A DNA stretch of 64,000 bases from Planctomycetaceae bacterium (GCA_020638975.1 JACKHN010000023.1:43694-107693); one strand, 5' to 3'. Counted from the stretch's first letter, positions 33,409-42,643 are shown. Notes: a model not told the origin generated them from the sequence alone. Numbers and translations: made by a program.

Positions 33409-34335
33409 CTAATCACACGAAACGAATTCGTGCTGCCGGGGCGGCAAATCGAATGCGGCGGTTTCTTCCGTTGCTTGGTTGACTACTTGATGCATGCTTG
33501 GGCTGTCGCTCATTGCTATGCATTCAGCGAGCACGACGGTTACGTTATCAGAGCCGCCTGCTTCGTTCGCCGCCGCAACAAGTTTGTGGCAGGCAGTCTC
33601 CACTGACGGTGCCTGCGTCGCGACTGCTACCATCGATTCGCGATCGATGTACTTGGACAAGCCATCGCTGCACAGGATCAGCATGTCACGGGGCTCGAGT
33701 TCCCGCTCGATTGTTTCGATTTGCAAGTTCTCCTCACGTCCGCCAAGACAGTTCCAGAGGACATGACTCATTTTGTTCTGCTGTTCCTTCGTGGACTTCC
33801 AAGGCGGTGGCTCCGTTGGATTCGCGTTGGTGTAGAGTTGTGCGAGTGTATGATCGGTCGTGAGTTGTTCGGCCCAACCTTGTCGAATCAAGTAACAACG
33901 ACTATCGCCGACGTGGACGATATACGCCTTCTTGCCGAGGACGTACGCAGCAGTCAACGTGGTACCCATGCTTCTGAGGTCCGGATACCGATTGCACATC
34001 TTGCGAAGTGCTTTGTGGCAATAGCAGACGCCCTCTGATAAGCTGTCCAACAGTTGCGTGCTCGGAACCAACAATTCTTTCGCCTTCCAACGCAAGTAGC
34101 GCGCGAAGCACTCGACCGCGACCGCGCTAGCAATTCGACCGCCCGCATGTCCGCCCATGCCGTCTGCGACAATCAGAAAGGTGCCCCGCGCTGGAGGGAA
34201 TCGCAAAATGCGATCGGTCGAAACACTGCCAAGTTGAATCGACATGCCGTCTCGAAGCTCACCAATCAGGAACTGATCCTGATTCTCGAGACGCCACTTG
34301 CCGATGTCGGTCATTCCGTAGGCCTTGATGTCCAT
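33409..34335 (-). CDS. PP2C-type protein serine/threonine phosphatase
   Basis: 308 residues with the metal-binding PP2C motifs in order: TDIGKWRLENQDQFL, LIVADGMGGHAGGRIAS, VHVGDSRCYLIR, TDHTLAQLY, LILCSDGLSKYI and GGSDNVTVVLAE. The Asp residues that bind the two metals are all visible. It is cytosolic and reverses Ser/Thr kinase phosphorylation; no kinase gene is nearby. The start at 34335 (MDIKAYGMTDIG) fits the domain, with AGAAAGG 13 nt upstream; 70 upstream in-frame residues are of low quality. The C-terminal ~25 residues extend beyond the domain. Confidence 0.92.
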   Translation of the reverse strand: MDIKAYGMTDIGKWRLENQDQFLIGELRDGMSIQLGSVSTDRILRFPPARGTFLIVADGMGGHAGGRIASAVAVECFARYLRWKAKELLVPSTQLLDSLSEGVCYCHKALRKMCNRYPDLRSMGTTLTAAYVLGKKAYIVHVGDSRCYLIRQGWAEQLTTDHTLAQLYTNANPTEPPPWKSTKEQQNKMSHVLWNCLGGREENLQIETIERELEPRDMLILCSDGLSKYIDRESMVAVATQAPSVETACHKLVAAANEAGGSDNVTVVLAECIAMSDSPSMHQVVNQATEETAAFDLPPRQHEFVSCD

Positions 34336-34595
34336 TCGCGCTGTGTAGCCTTTCTCACCCTCTTTTCGTCGACCGCAGTCATTTTCGTAGACGACAGTCG
34401 TGGGTTCCTCTCGCAATAACGCACTCCCCGTGCCAATCGCAACATGACGCCCCTGGCGTCTGCCATAACTTCTTGATAAGAAACGCCTTATGGGATTGGT
34501 TGTGATTGTCGTGATTGACAAGAGGTCTGGCTCGCAGGTGATCAACCTGACAGCATCTGATTCAGATTCAAGACCTCTCGGCGGGATCCTAACAC

Positions 34596-35090
34596 GCCAC
34601 TAAAGCCGTCGATAAGGTTCGTCGTGGCGAACTTCGGCTATTGAGGCAGGACGACGACAACCGTTTCGCGAAGACCAACTACATGTGGCTCAAGAGCGAG
34701 GAGAATCTCACGGAGAACCAGCGATCTCTCCTCGATGAGGTATTCAACTCGCAGTTGGAGACGGGAAAGGCGTAGGCTTACATGGAGATGCTTCGAGAAC
34801 TGTGGGAGCACACGATGATGCAGCCTCCGCAACGACCTACTTCAAGGACTGGCATCGCCGCGTGATTCACAGCAAACTGGCGCCGATGAAGAAGCTTGTC
34901 AGTACCATCAAGGAGCGGATCGAGAACGTGGTCAGCTGCTGCACGCATGGCATCACCAACGCGGTGGCGGAAGGAATTTGCAGCAAAAAGCATGTCGATC
35001 AAACGCCGCGTCGGTGGCTATCGAAGCCGAGGACACTTCAAGACCGCGATCTTCTTCCACTGTGGCGGCTTGGATCTCTACTCACAATGA
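34596..35090 (+). pseudogene. Decayed ISL3-family transposase fragment
   Basis: Pieces of an ISL3 transposase are readable across several frames: AVDKVRRGELRLLRQDDDN, then KTNYMWLKSEENLTENQRSL, an in-frame TAG after LETGKA, then AYMEMLRELW, YFKDWHRRVIHSKLAPMKKL, ITNAVAEGICSK and, after another frameshift, GHFKTAIFFHCGGLDLY. These match in order the conserved C-terminal half of the family. The N-terminal half and both terminal inverted repeats are missing, so this is a dead remnant. It lies directly upstream of the sialidase-like gene. Confidence 0.8.
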
Positions 35091-35172
35091 ACCCCAATGG
35101 ACCCTTTTCGTTTGGATTCGAGTCACGTGTCGAGTATCTTCAGACTCTCATTGGGACTGATGGAGATTATCG

Positions 35173-36276
35173 ATGGCGCAAGGCCGACTAAGAATCGTGG
35201 ACCAAGGCATACTGTCGCATGATACAAGTCGAGGCGCTTTCATGCCATCGATGACACCGCTGTCCGATGGGACGTGGATCGCGTGTCAGCATGTCGGAAA
35301 AGAACTAGCTTCTGCGGACAACCGCATTGAAGTGCTTCGATCAATTGATGGCAAGCATTGGCAGAATCAAGGTTGTATGCACGCCATGGATGACCGTTGG
35401 GCTTATCGTGGTCCCGATATCGAGCAATTGCCGGACGGGCGGCTCCTGATGACCGCGACTCGATTCGAGAATACGGACGCTGCCTTGTTCAATCCTGATT
35501 CGGAAGGCCTCCAGCGTCCCGAGATGCTTCTCTTTTGGTCGACTGATCAAGGTGCGAACTGGTCTCTCCCCGAGGTAGTTCCAGTCGACTTGCCGCCCGA
35601 AAGGTATACGTGGAACAAGGCCGGCCGATTGATTCAGTCTTCTCCTTTGCGATGGCTGTACACGTTCGAGACTTGGAAGCCGGATACCTACGACGGCACG
35701 CCGGACCAGAAGGCGGCGGCGGTGATTTCATCGGACGAAGGACAGACTTGGGGCGAGTTGACCGTGATGGCGGACGACACAACCGGCAAACTCTTGTGGT
35801 GGGACCAGATGAACACACAACTGGCCAATGGGAATCTGTTGGTCATGTTGTGGACGCACCGTTATGGAACGAAAGAGGATCTCAACGTCCACACGATCAT
35901 CTCCGAAGACGAAGGACGGACTTGGTCGGAACCGCGACCGACAAACTTGCCTGGACAAGTCTGTTCCCCGATCGCGTTGCCCGATGGGCGCGTTGCTGCG
36001 ATCTACAATCATCGCCAACAGCCACAGGGAATTCGCGTTGCGTTAAGCGACGATCTTGTGTCATTCGATCGCGAACGAGAAGCCGTCGTTTTTGATGCTG
36101 GAGTTGAAGCGACGTTTGGCGAGACAGATCATGAAAACTTCCTCGCCGAACACATGCTGATTGCATTTGGAAAGCCACAAGGAATTTGTCTTACCGACGG
36201 AACACTACTCACATTCTTTTGGTGTACGTCGCAAGGCGTTACACACACCCGTTGGGTGCGACTGTCGGTTGATTGA
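35173..36276 (+). CDS. BNR/Asp-box sialidase-fold protein
   Basis: 367 residues without a signal peptide. Asp-box-like repeats are seen as SIDGKHW (57-63), STDQGANW (123-130), SSDEGQTW (186-193) and SEDEGRTW (about 245), the mark of a six-bladed sialidase propeller. Planctomycetes hold many such proteins, active on sialic acids or other sugars or with no known activity; the Arg triad of true sialidases cannot be confirmed by eye. GGAG lies before the ATG. It sits between a transposase remnant and an FMN dehydrogenase remnant, so it may have been acquired with other DNA. Confidence 0.82.
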   Translation: MAQGRLRIVDQGILSHDTSRGAFMPSMTPLSDGTWIACQHVGKELASADNRIEVLRSIDGKHWQNQGCMHAMDDRWAYRGPDIEQLPDGRLLMTATRFENTDAALFNPDSEGLQRPEMLLFWSTDQGANWSLPEVVPVDLPPERYTWNKAGRLIQSSPLRWLYTFETWKPDTYDGTPDQKAAAVISSDEGQTWGELTVMADDTTGKLLWWDQMNTQLANGNLLVMLWTHRYGTKEDLNVHTIISEDEGRTWSEPRPTNLPGQVCSPIALPDGRVAAIYNHRQQPQGIRVALSDDLVSFDREREAVVFDAGVEATFGETDHENFLAEHMLIAFGKPQGICLTDGTLLTFFWCTSQGVTHTRWVRLSVD

Positions 36277-36642
36277 CGGATCGCAAGATCAGGCGCAGAT
36301 CAGCTCACGCTGCACGAAAACACCGAGGCCTTTCAGCGATTGCGAGTGTATCCGCCGTTGATGAAAGGTGTGTCGAACGCCGACCTCTCGACAACGGTGC
36401 TAGGTCGGAAGATCAAGCTTTCTGTCATGTTGGCCCCGGTTGCGGCTCAACGCAGGTATCACCTCGACGGTGGAGCAGGTGCAGCGCGAGCTGCCGCAGC
36501 GGCAGGGACGGTCTATGGTGTCAGCGGCAGTATCGGCAATAGCGTCGAGGAGATCGCCATTTCGAGTAGCGGTCCGAAGCGGTTTCAATTGTACGTTCCC
36601 AAAGACCGGGCAGTCGCGCGGGACGGGGTACTTCGGGCGTAG
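36277..36642 (+). pseudogene. Truncated FMN-dependent alpha-hydroxyacid dehydrogenase
   Basis: Directly after the sialidase stop and in the same frame comes SGADQLTLHENTEAFQRLRV, then GVSNADLSTTVLGRKIKL, MLAPVAAQRRYHLDGGAGAA and KRFQLYVPKDRAVARDG. These are consecutive conserved segments of the N-terminal third of glycolate/lactate oxidase-type enzymes. There is no start for it, and the catalytic C-terminal two thirds (with the active His and Arg) are absent. It is a remnant; no activity is expected. Confidence 0.72.
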
Positions 36643-36730
36643 TGATTGATCGAGGCTCGGAGGTCGGTTCCGATTGAAGCTCCGCCGCAGTCTAAGGAAT
36701 AAGTCGGAATAACTTCGGCGTTTTAAGAGT

Positions 36731-36779
36731 AAGGTCCGCTGTGCGGACCAGGAATCCCTGAGGTCCGCACAGCGGACCC
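36731..36779. repeat. Short palindromic repeat (GGTCCGC type)
   Basis: 36731-36749 (AAGGTCCGCTGTGCGGACC) and 36762-36779 (GGTCCGCACAGCGGACCC) are complementary, and each half is itself palindromic, so two alternative hairpins can form. It lies between the FMN dehydrogenase remnant and the end of the - strand sulfatase gene. Confidence 0.75.
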
Positions 36780-36899
36780 TACGCAAAAGAAGAAGTTATT
36801 GTTGAGCCGGTCCTAAGCGGCCAATAGGAGAGCTACGAGTATCTGAGCATGGTGATTCGTCTTCATGAGTTTTGTTCGATTCGTTGTTTGAACCAGGAA

Positions 36900-38351
36900 C
36901 TATTTCAACACTCTTGGCGAAACGTTTGTGACCTTTCCGATTGCACGCTGGCCCGAACCGCGTTGGCCTTTATCACCGAGATCACTGCGTGCCTGTTGGG
37001 CGAAGCGGTTGAGTCGAGCGACGATATCGGGATGCTCGGCGGCAACATTGTGCTCGCTGGCAATGTCCTCGACGACATTGAACAGCAGCGTTTCAGGCTT
37101 CCGATTCTTGCTGAAATGCGGATGTCCGCCAACCGCGTCGATCGGAAGAAACATTTTCCAGGGGCCAGAACGGACAGCCTGCAACTGGTCCTGATGGTAG
37201 TAGTAGAAGGCTTCATAGGGCGTCGCTGCATTCTCTTGACCAAACAGCAGCGGGGCGATGTCGTGGCCGTCGATCTTAAGGTCTGACGGTGGACTGCCGC
37301 CAGCGAGTTTCGCGAATGTCGGCAGCAAGTCCATCGTCGTTGCGAGTTCCTCGCACACGGTACCAGCGGGCACCGTGCCCGGCTGCCAGACGATCGTGGG
37401 AACACGAAACGCCCCTTCGCTGGTCGTGTAGCCGCGGCCATGTAACGGCAGATTCGAGCCGCGGCTGAGGTCATTGGGAGCAGGGTTGATGGGCGCGCCG
37501 TTGTCGGACGTCCAGATGACGAAGGTGTTCTCAGCGATACCGAGCTCCTTCAGTTGATCGAGCATCACGCCCATCGACCAATCGAGTTCTTCGATCGAAT
37601 CGCCCCAAGGCCCGTTCTTGCTCTTGCCTTTGAAAGCGGGACTCGAAAAAGGCGTCTTCGTGCTGCCAGGCATGGCTTGCGGAAAGTAAAGGAAGAACGG
37701 TTCGTCTTTGTGTTCAGCGATCCACTGCATCGCCCGCTCCGTGTATCGTTTCGTGAGACCGTTTCGATCGCAGGGAGCTTCGATGACCGTTTCGTTTTCC
37801 ATCAACGGCAGCGGTGGCCAATGCGAGCCGTCTTGATCCCAGACGCGCTCGGTCATGTCGTCGGAATAAGGCACGCCAAAGAACCAGTCAAAACCCTGCC
37901 GAGTCGGCAAGAACTCCGGCTGATCGCCCAGATGCCATTTTCCGACAATCGCTGTCGCGTATCCCTGTTGCTTCAGTACTTCGGCGATCGTGACTTCGTC
38001 CGGGTGCAGGCCGTAAGGCGAAACCGGTCGCAACACCCAACCATCGCGATCGTTCACATGCATGCCGACCCGCTGCGCGTAACAGCCCGTGATGATGCTC
38101 GAACGCGATGGTGTACAAACTCCGGCCGTAACGCAAAAGTGAGTAAACTTCCGGCCTTCTCTCGCCATGCGGTTGAGGTTGGGTGTCCGGTGCAGTGTCG
38201 AGCCGAACGGCTCGATGTCGCCGTAGCCGAGGTTGTCGCAGTAAACAATGATGAAGTTGGGCTTCTTTGTGTTGGCCGCTTGAACGACGACTGGGAAGGC
38301 AACAAGAACCACAAGAGTGACTACAAAACTTCTGATGTACTGCTTCGTCAT
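36900..38351 (-). CDS. Formylglycine-dependent sulfatase
   Basis: 483 residues. A signal peptide (FVVTLVVLVAFPVVVQA) precedes the sulfatase core: NFIIVYCDNLGYGDIEPFG (metal Asp pair), the CTPSR motif at 79-83 in which Cys79 would become formylglycine, GYATAIVGKWHLG and TSDNGAPINP. It is a periplasmic enzyme that removes sulfate from sugars or polysaccharides; the substrate is not evident. AAGGA lies 7 nt before the ATG. Its gene follows the Tat-exported Gfo/Idh/MocA gene by 26 bp on the same strand, so the pair is an operon in a sugar-processing context. No dedicated maturase gene is in the window. Confidence 0.93.
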   Translation of the reverse strand: MTKQYIRSFVVTLVVLVAFPVVVQAANTKKPNFIIVYCDNLGYGDIEPFGSTLHRTPNLNRMAREGRKFTHFCVTAGVCTPSRSSIITGCYAQRVGMHVNDRDGWVLRPVSPYGLHPDEVTIAEVLKQQGYATAIVGKWHLGDQPEFLPTRQGFDWFFGVPYSDDMTERVWDQDGSHWPPLPLMENETVIEAPCDRNGLTKRYTERAMQWIAEHKDEPFFLYFPQAMPGSTKTPFSSPAFKGKSKNGPWGDSIEELDWSMGVMLDQLKELGIAENTFVIWTSDNGAPINPAPNDLSRGSNLPLHGRGYTTSEGAFRVPTIVWQPGTVPAGTVCEELATTMDLLPTFAKLAGGSPPSDLKIDGHDIAPLLFGQENAATPYEAFYYYHQDQLQAVRSGPWKMFLPIDAVGGHPHFSKNRKPETLLFNVVEDIASEHNVAAEHPDIVARLNRFAQQARSDLGDKGQRGSGQRAIGKVTNVSPRVLK

Positions 38352-38377
38352 GCTGATTTCCTTCGAGTGGCTTGGGA

Positions 38378-39736
38378 TTACACTTGTTGCGGAACCACGT
38401 AAGGCTCGCGATAGCTGGGCTTGTTGAGCAGCTCGTTGGCCTCGTCGTCACCCACGACCGCTTCCGCTGCCGGATCGAATTGCAAGTGCCGACCAACTTG
38501 AAACGCCGTCCGCGCCAACAGGCACATGGCCATCGATTTGTGACCTCCTTCGATGTCGGCATTGAGCAGCTTGTGATCACGAGCGCGAATCGCGGCGACC
38601 CAATTCTGAAAGTGCGGCAAGTCCGCCATCGTTTGCGTTTCGTCCGTCTTGCTCGGTCCCGGTTCCCCGTTCGGCCCCATGAACGTGTGGTAACTGCTGT
38701 AGTCGGGAAAGATCATGTAACCCTCGCTGCCGAAGAATATCGTCCCCACCGGATAGTTCGGTTGGACAAAGGGAAACTGGTCCCGGAATCCAGCTTCGCT
38801 ATTGGTGTACCACGAACGGTGCTCGTAGGTGACCAACGGGCTCGCATCGCCAAAGCGATAGTTCATGGCCACGTGCGTGGGTGAAGTGCGATCGTCTTCA
38901 TGCACGAAGTTGCCACCCATCGCTGTTACTTGCGTCGGGTGGCTGTCGAGACCGAGCCCCCAACGAAGAATATCCATCTCATGGACGGCCTGGTTGGCAA
39001 AACAGCCGCTGGCAAGTTCCAGGTTCCAATACCAGCGTCTGTGCCAGAATTGGCTGTATTCGCGCAGCGGCTTTGGGCCCAACCATTGATCCCAGTTCAA
39101 TCCTTCCGGCACCGGGCTGTGGTTCACTCGACCGAGGTTGCCGCGCAGCTTGTAGTCGATCCCGCGAGCCATATAGACATCGCCAATAACGCCTTCCTTC
39201 AACTTGGCGATCCCTTCCCTGATGTTAGGGCTGGAACGGTTTTGTGTCCCGTGCTGGACCATGCAATCGTACTTGCGAGCAGCGGCAACCATCTGGCGAC
39301 CTTCAAACAGATTGTGCGTACCGGGCTTCTCGACATACATGTCCTTGCCCGCCTGACAGCCCCAGATCGTCGACAGCGCGTGCCAGCGATCTCCCAAAGC
39401 ATTGCTGACCGCGTCGATCGATTTGTCTTCGAACATCTTGCGCATGTCGCTGTAGTGCTTGAGCTTCTTGCCCTGTAATTCGGGATAGCGTTCTGCCGCC
39501 GAATCAAGCTTGCTTTGATCGCAATCGCAGATGGCGACGATCTCGACGTTCTCGTCGCTCATTTGTGCCAAGGCGGTCACGTGCGCTTGCATTCTTCCGC
39601 CCATGCCGAGCAGTCCCACGCGGAGGCTCTCGTTCGCACTTCTGCGAGCCTTCGCGATCGCGGGAGCTGCGGCCAGCGCGGCGCCCGTTGCCGTTGCGGC
39701 GTTCTTCAGAAACTGTCGTCGATCTGTGCCTGACAT
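38378..39736 (-). CDS. Tat-exported Gfo/Idh/MocA-family oxidoreductase
   Basis: 452 residues. The N-terminus has a Tat signal (TDRRQFLKNAATATGAALAA). The Rossmann motif is LRVGLLGMGGRMQAHV, and the family EKP motif is DMYVEKPGTHNLFEG, followed by a C-terminal domain (WDQWLGPKPLREYSQFWHRR, typical of the planctomycete branch). It likely oxidises or reduces a sugar using tightly bound NAD(P) in the periplasm. The start at 39736 has GAGG 9 nt upstream; nine extra codons to 39763 are rejected. It is the first gene of a two-gene operon with the sulfatase. Confidence 0.92.
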   Translation of the reverse strand: MSGTDRRQFLKNAATATGAALAAAPAIAKARRSANESLRVGLLGMGGRMQAHVTALAQMSDENVEIVAICDCDQSKLDSAAERYPELQGKKLKHYSDMRKMFEDKSIDAVSNALGDRWHALSTIWGCQAGKDMYVEKPGTHNLFEGRQMVAAARKYDCMVQHGTQNRSSPNIREGIAKLKEGVIGDVYMARGIDYKLRGNLGRVNHSPVPEGLNWDQWLGPKPLREYSQFWHRRWYWNLELASGCFANQAVHEMDILRWGLGLDSHPTQVTAMGGNFVHEDDRTSPTHVAMNYRFGDASPLVTYEHRSWYTNSEAGFRDQFPFVQPNYPVGTIFFGSEGYMIFPDYSSYHTFMGPNGEPGPSKTDETQTMADLPHFQNWVAAIRARDHKLLNADIEGGHKSMAMCLLARTAFQVGRHLQFDPAAEAVVGDDEANELLNKPSYREPYVVPQQV

Positions 39737-40198
39737 ATGGTGGTCCTCATTATCAGAGTTCAAAGGCGTTCCACGACTCGCTATTCCGCAAGCAGTAGCG
39801 TCTCAACGGTTGTTGGCTTATATACTACACCCATCGATTCAATCGGTCACTTATTCCCGAAATGGCTTTCGAATGAGCCTCGGTCTGCCGCATTCGCACG
39901 CATGACGTACAAGCTGGCGGCATTAATCAATCCGCAAACATTGGGCGGAATTGTCGTCGACGATGAGGCCGCCTCGCGAACGGGCTTTGGCACAAACGAG
40001 TCAGGTGGTCGATCCCTTCATCGGAATCGGGTATCGTCTGACCTTATCACCAACCTGAAAATCACCAACCTGAAAGCCGGGCTGTCAAATCGCGAACGAA
40101 GTATTATCGTAGTCCTTGTTCAGAGGAGACAAGTTCGAATCACGCCATCCGCACCACGAGCGCCTACGGCGATTCCAACAATGAGTACGAATTGAATC
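39737..40198. other. Intergenic region with tRNA 3'-end-like fragment
   Basis: 462 bp between divergent genes. A 152-residue + strand frame covers it but has no ribosome site or recognisable sequence and is not called. It contains two exact copies of ATCACCAACCTGAAA (40046-40060, 40061-40075) and the tRNA-like 3' end at 40133-40156. Confidence 0.45.
40133..40156 (+). other. tRNA 3'-end fragment (T-loop to CCA), possible attachment site
   Basis: GTTCGAATC followed by ACGCCATCCGCACCA reads as T-loop, 3' T-stem strand, acceptor strand CATCCGC, discriminator A and CCA. The 5' T-stem strand does not pair (ACAAG against CACGC), and no D-arm, anticodon arm or 5' acceptor GCGGATG is upstream. It therefore looks like a 3' fragment of a tRNA (acceptor of the tRNA-Leu type), as left by integrase-mediated insertion. 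It could be chance. Confidence 0.4.
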
Positions 40199-41152
40199 AT
40201 GACGACGATCGCAATATTCGGCGGTTCGGGGAAGATCGGTCGGCGGGCGATTGAACTGCTCGGGAACCGTGGGCATCAGGTGCGCGCTCTCGTCCATCAC
40301 AGCCGCGTTCCGGGAGATCACGTGACGTGCGTCAACGGCAGCGTTATCGAGGCAAGTGATTGTCAGGAAGTGGTGCGTGGCTCGGAGATCGTCATTCAAC
40401 TAGCGACGACCAAGGAGGACGCAGATACGTTCTTCGACGTCAGTCTCCGAGGCACATTCAATATCCTCGAAGCCTGCCGCTTTGCCGGTGGCGTCCGGCA
40501 GTTCATTCTGTTGAGCGGCGATGCCGCGCAGGGAATCTGGTTCTACCCGCATCCCCTACCAATCAATGAGGAGACTCCGCTCGCGGCCTATCCCGGGTAT
40601 TACGCCTTTTCGAAAGTCATGGAAGAGACCATGACTCGGCAATATGAAATCCAGTACGGGCTTCGTGCGACCATTCTCCGCTCGTCGTGGGTGTTCGAAG
40701 GCGATGACCTTTTGAATCACTTTTCGATTCTCAAGAACGTGAACCCAGCCGAGCCGGGACATGGGTTCGGCAAAGTGCCCAAGGAAGTTTTGGAGTTGGT
40801 TCGCGCAGGACAGGAACGTATCCCAGTGTTGGTCGATGGATCGGGCGATCCACTCACGCGACACATCGTTCATATGGATGATGTGATTCATGCCCTCGAT
40901 TGCGCACTCGGAAACGAGCAGGCCGTCGGGCGAGACTACAACATCGCGGCACCCGCCCCATTCCAGTACCGTCAGGCGGCGGACTACCTTTCCTCGCAGC
41001 TCGGCATACCTACGATCGATATCCCCAACCCGCAGTACCACTCGTTTTCAATCGACGTCTCGCGTGCTCGCCGCGAAATTGGCTATTCGCCTGCGAATGA
41101 CTTTCGCTGCATGGCCGACCGTGCCATCGCAGTACGCCGCGCGGTTGAATGA
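40199..41152 (+). CDS. NAD-dependent epimerase/dehydratase-family protein
   Basis: 317 residues, extended SDR fold. The NAD motif is FGGSGKIG (8-14), and the catalytic YxxxK is YAFSK (135-139) after LLSGDAAQG. The C-terminal part handles substrate (DGSGDPLTRHIVHMDDV is the typical epimerase segment). It probably acts on a nucleotide sugar or free sugar derivative. It heads a three-gene run: the SDR gene follows 29 bp after its stop, then a CBM9-like gene. No strong ribosome site precedes the ATG at 40199. Confidence 0.88.
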   Translation: MTTIAIFGGSGKIGRRAIELLGNRGHQVRALVHHSRVPGDHVTCVNGSVIEASDCQEVVRGSEIVIQLATTKEDADTFFDVSLRGTFNILEACRFAGGVRQFILLSGDAAQGIWFYPHPLPINEETPLAAYPGYYAFSKVMEETMTRQYEIQYGLRATILRSSWVFEGDDLLNHFSILKNVNPAEPGHGFGKVPKEVLELVRAGQERIPVLVDGSGDPLTRHIVHMDDVIHALDCALGNEQAVGRDYNIAAPAPFQYRQAADYLSSQLGIPTIDIPNPQYHSFSIDVSRARREIGYSPANDFRCMADRAIAVRRAVE

Positions 41153-41181
41153 CCTTAAGAACAACTGGGAACCAAAAAGTC

Positions 41182-41949
41182 ATGTCCATCGAAGGAAAAG
41201 CCGTCATCATCACCGGAGGCACATCCGGAATCGGAGAAGCATGTACGCGGGAGTTTGTTTCGCGCGGGGCCAATGTCGTGATGGCGTCGATTCAGCAAAC
41301 TGAGGGCGAGGCGCTGGAAGCTGAACTGTCGACGACCGGGCAGGCGAAGTTCATCTCTTGCGATGTTACCCAAGAAGATCAGGTCCAAGCTCTCATCGCA
41401 GGCACACAAGCCGCGTTCGACCGTGTCGATGCTATCCATTGCAACGCCGGTGCTTGGGGCAAAGGAACGGCGGAGCAGTTCGACGACGCGATCTGGAACA
41501 AGGTGATGGGCGTGAATGTCAAAGGGGCGTTTCTGACGGCAAAATATGGCATCCCCGCGCTGCGAGAAGCGGGTGGTGGCACCTTTTTGATAACGACCTC
41601 CGTGGCGGCGCACGTCGGTTTTCCGCAACACGCAGTCTACTGTGCTTCGAAGGCCGCGTTAGAATCGCTCGTCCGTTGCTTGGCTGTGGACTACGCGGGC
41701 ATTGTTCGCGTAGTTGGCGTCAGCCCAGGCACCATCAAAACTCCGATGCTGGCAGCTTCTTGCCAAGGCTGGGACAAACCCGTCGAGCAACTCTATGCCG
41801 AGGTCGCCGAAAAGATCCCAGTGCGGCGGCTGGGCGAACCTGATGACATTGCCAAGGCAGCCGCCTTCCTGCTTAGTGACGAAGCCAGCTATATCAACGG
41901 AACGATTCTCACTTTGGACGGCGGCACGTTGGCGCTGCCACCCTGGTAA
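41182..41949 (+). CDS. Short-chain dehydrogenase/reductase (SDR)
   Basis: 255 residues, classical SDR. The cofactor motif is TGGTSGIG (11-18), HCNAG is at 87-91, Ser140 is in TTSVAA, and the catalytic Tyr153/Lys157 are in YCASK. The C-terminus ends INGTILTLDGGTLALPPW as in 3-oxoacyl/sugar dehydrogenases. The start at 41182 (MSIEGKAVIITGG) is preferred; an ATG at 41149 overlapping the previous stop would add 11 unusual residues. It probably oxidises a sugar or sugar alcohol in the pathway of its neighbours. Confidence 0.92.
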   Translation: MSIEGKAVIITGGTSGIGEACTREFVSRGANVVMASIQQTEGEALEAELSTTGQAKFISCDVTQEDQVQALIAGTQAAFDRVDAIHCNAGAWGKGTAEQFDDAIWNKVMGVNVKGAFLTAKYGIPALREAGGGTFLITTSVAAHVGFPQHAVYCASKAALESLVRCLAVDYAGIVRVVGVSPGTIKTPMLAASCQGWDKPVEQLYAEVAEKIPVRRLGEPDDIAKAAAFLLSDEASYINGTILTLDGGTLALPPW

Positions 41950-41957
41950 ACAATCGC

Positions 41958-42629
41958 ATGTCATCATCTCCTCGAAAGTCGAAAGTCTACGAAGCAAGAC
42001 GCCTTGCGCAAGGACAGTCGATTGCGATCGATGGTCGTGGTGGCGATCCAAGCTGGCAGTCGGCTCATGTCTTGACTGACTTCACGTTTCCGTGGACCAA
42101 GCTTACACCTCCGGTAACTGAGTTCCGCGCCTTGTGGAATGAGCAGCACATGTATTTCCGTTATGACGTCACCGACGAGGATGTGGTGTTGGGTGCGGGA
42201 GCGGACGCGATGGGAAAGGTGATCGGCTCGGACCGCGCGGAAATCTTCTTCAGCACGGGGCCAGACTTGAATCCTTACTACGGGATTGAAATCGATCCGC
42301 GCGGCGAGGTGTTGGACTATCAAGCAACGTATCACCGGCAGATGAACTGGGCGTGGTCGTGTGATGGGTTGGTCGCGGAAACTTCGCTGCGAGACTTCGG
42401 CTACATCGTGGAAGGGCTGATCCCGATATCCACATTCAGAAAGCTCGACTGCTTGCATCAAGATGAAGCGGGATACTACCTGCTAGCCGGCTTGTATCGC
42501 GCCGAGTTCAGTCACAACACGACTGGAGGACCGGTGATCGAGGACTGGATGAGTTGGGTCGATCCCCAGGTTGCCTCGCCAGATTTCCACGTGCCGACAT
42601 CCTTCGGCATGATTCGCTTGCTGCGCTGA
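41958..42629 (+). CDS. CBM9-like carbohydrate-binding protein
   Basis: 223 residues, no signal peptide. Segments QSAHVLTDFTFPWTKLTPPV, EFRALWNEQHMYFRYDVTDE, DRAEIFFSTGPDLNPYYGIE and NWAWSCDGLVAETSLRDFGY follow the pattern of family-9 carbohydrate-binding-like (DOMON-type) proteins common in planctomycetes. It starts 8 bp after the SDR stop, so it is the last gene of that operon. Without a signal it would act in the cytosol, which is unusual for a binding module. Its ligand is unknown. It converges on the VOC gene with a 14-bp gap. Confidence 0.8.
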   Translation: MSSSPRKSKVYEARRLAQGQSIAIDGRGGDPSWQSAHVLTDFTFPWTKLTPPVTEFRALWNEQHMYFRYDVTDEDVVLGAGADAMGKVIGSDRAEIFFSTGPDLNPYYGIEIDPRGEVLDYQATYHRQMNWAWSCDGLVAETSLRDFGYIVEGLIPISTFRKLDCLHQDEAGYYLLAGLYRAEFSHNTTGGPVIEDWMSWVDPQVASPDFHVPTSFGMIRLLR

Positions 42630-42643
42630 ACGTGGGACATCGC

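Noticed and set aside
39737..40195. 152-residue + strand frame
   Set aside because: No ribosome site or family; it crosses a tandem repeat and the tRNA-like fragment.
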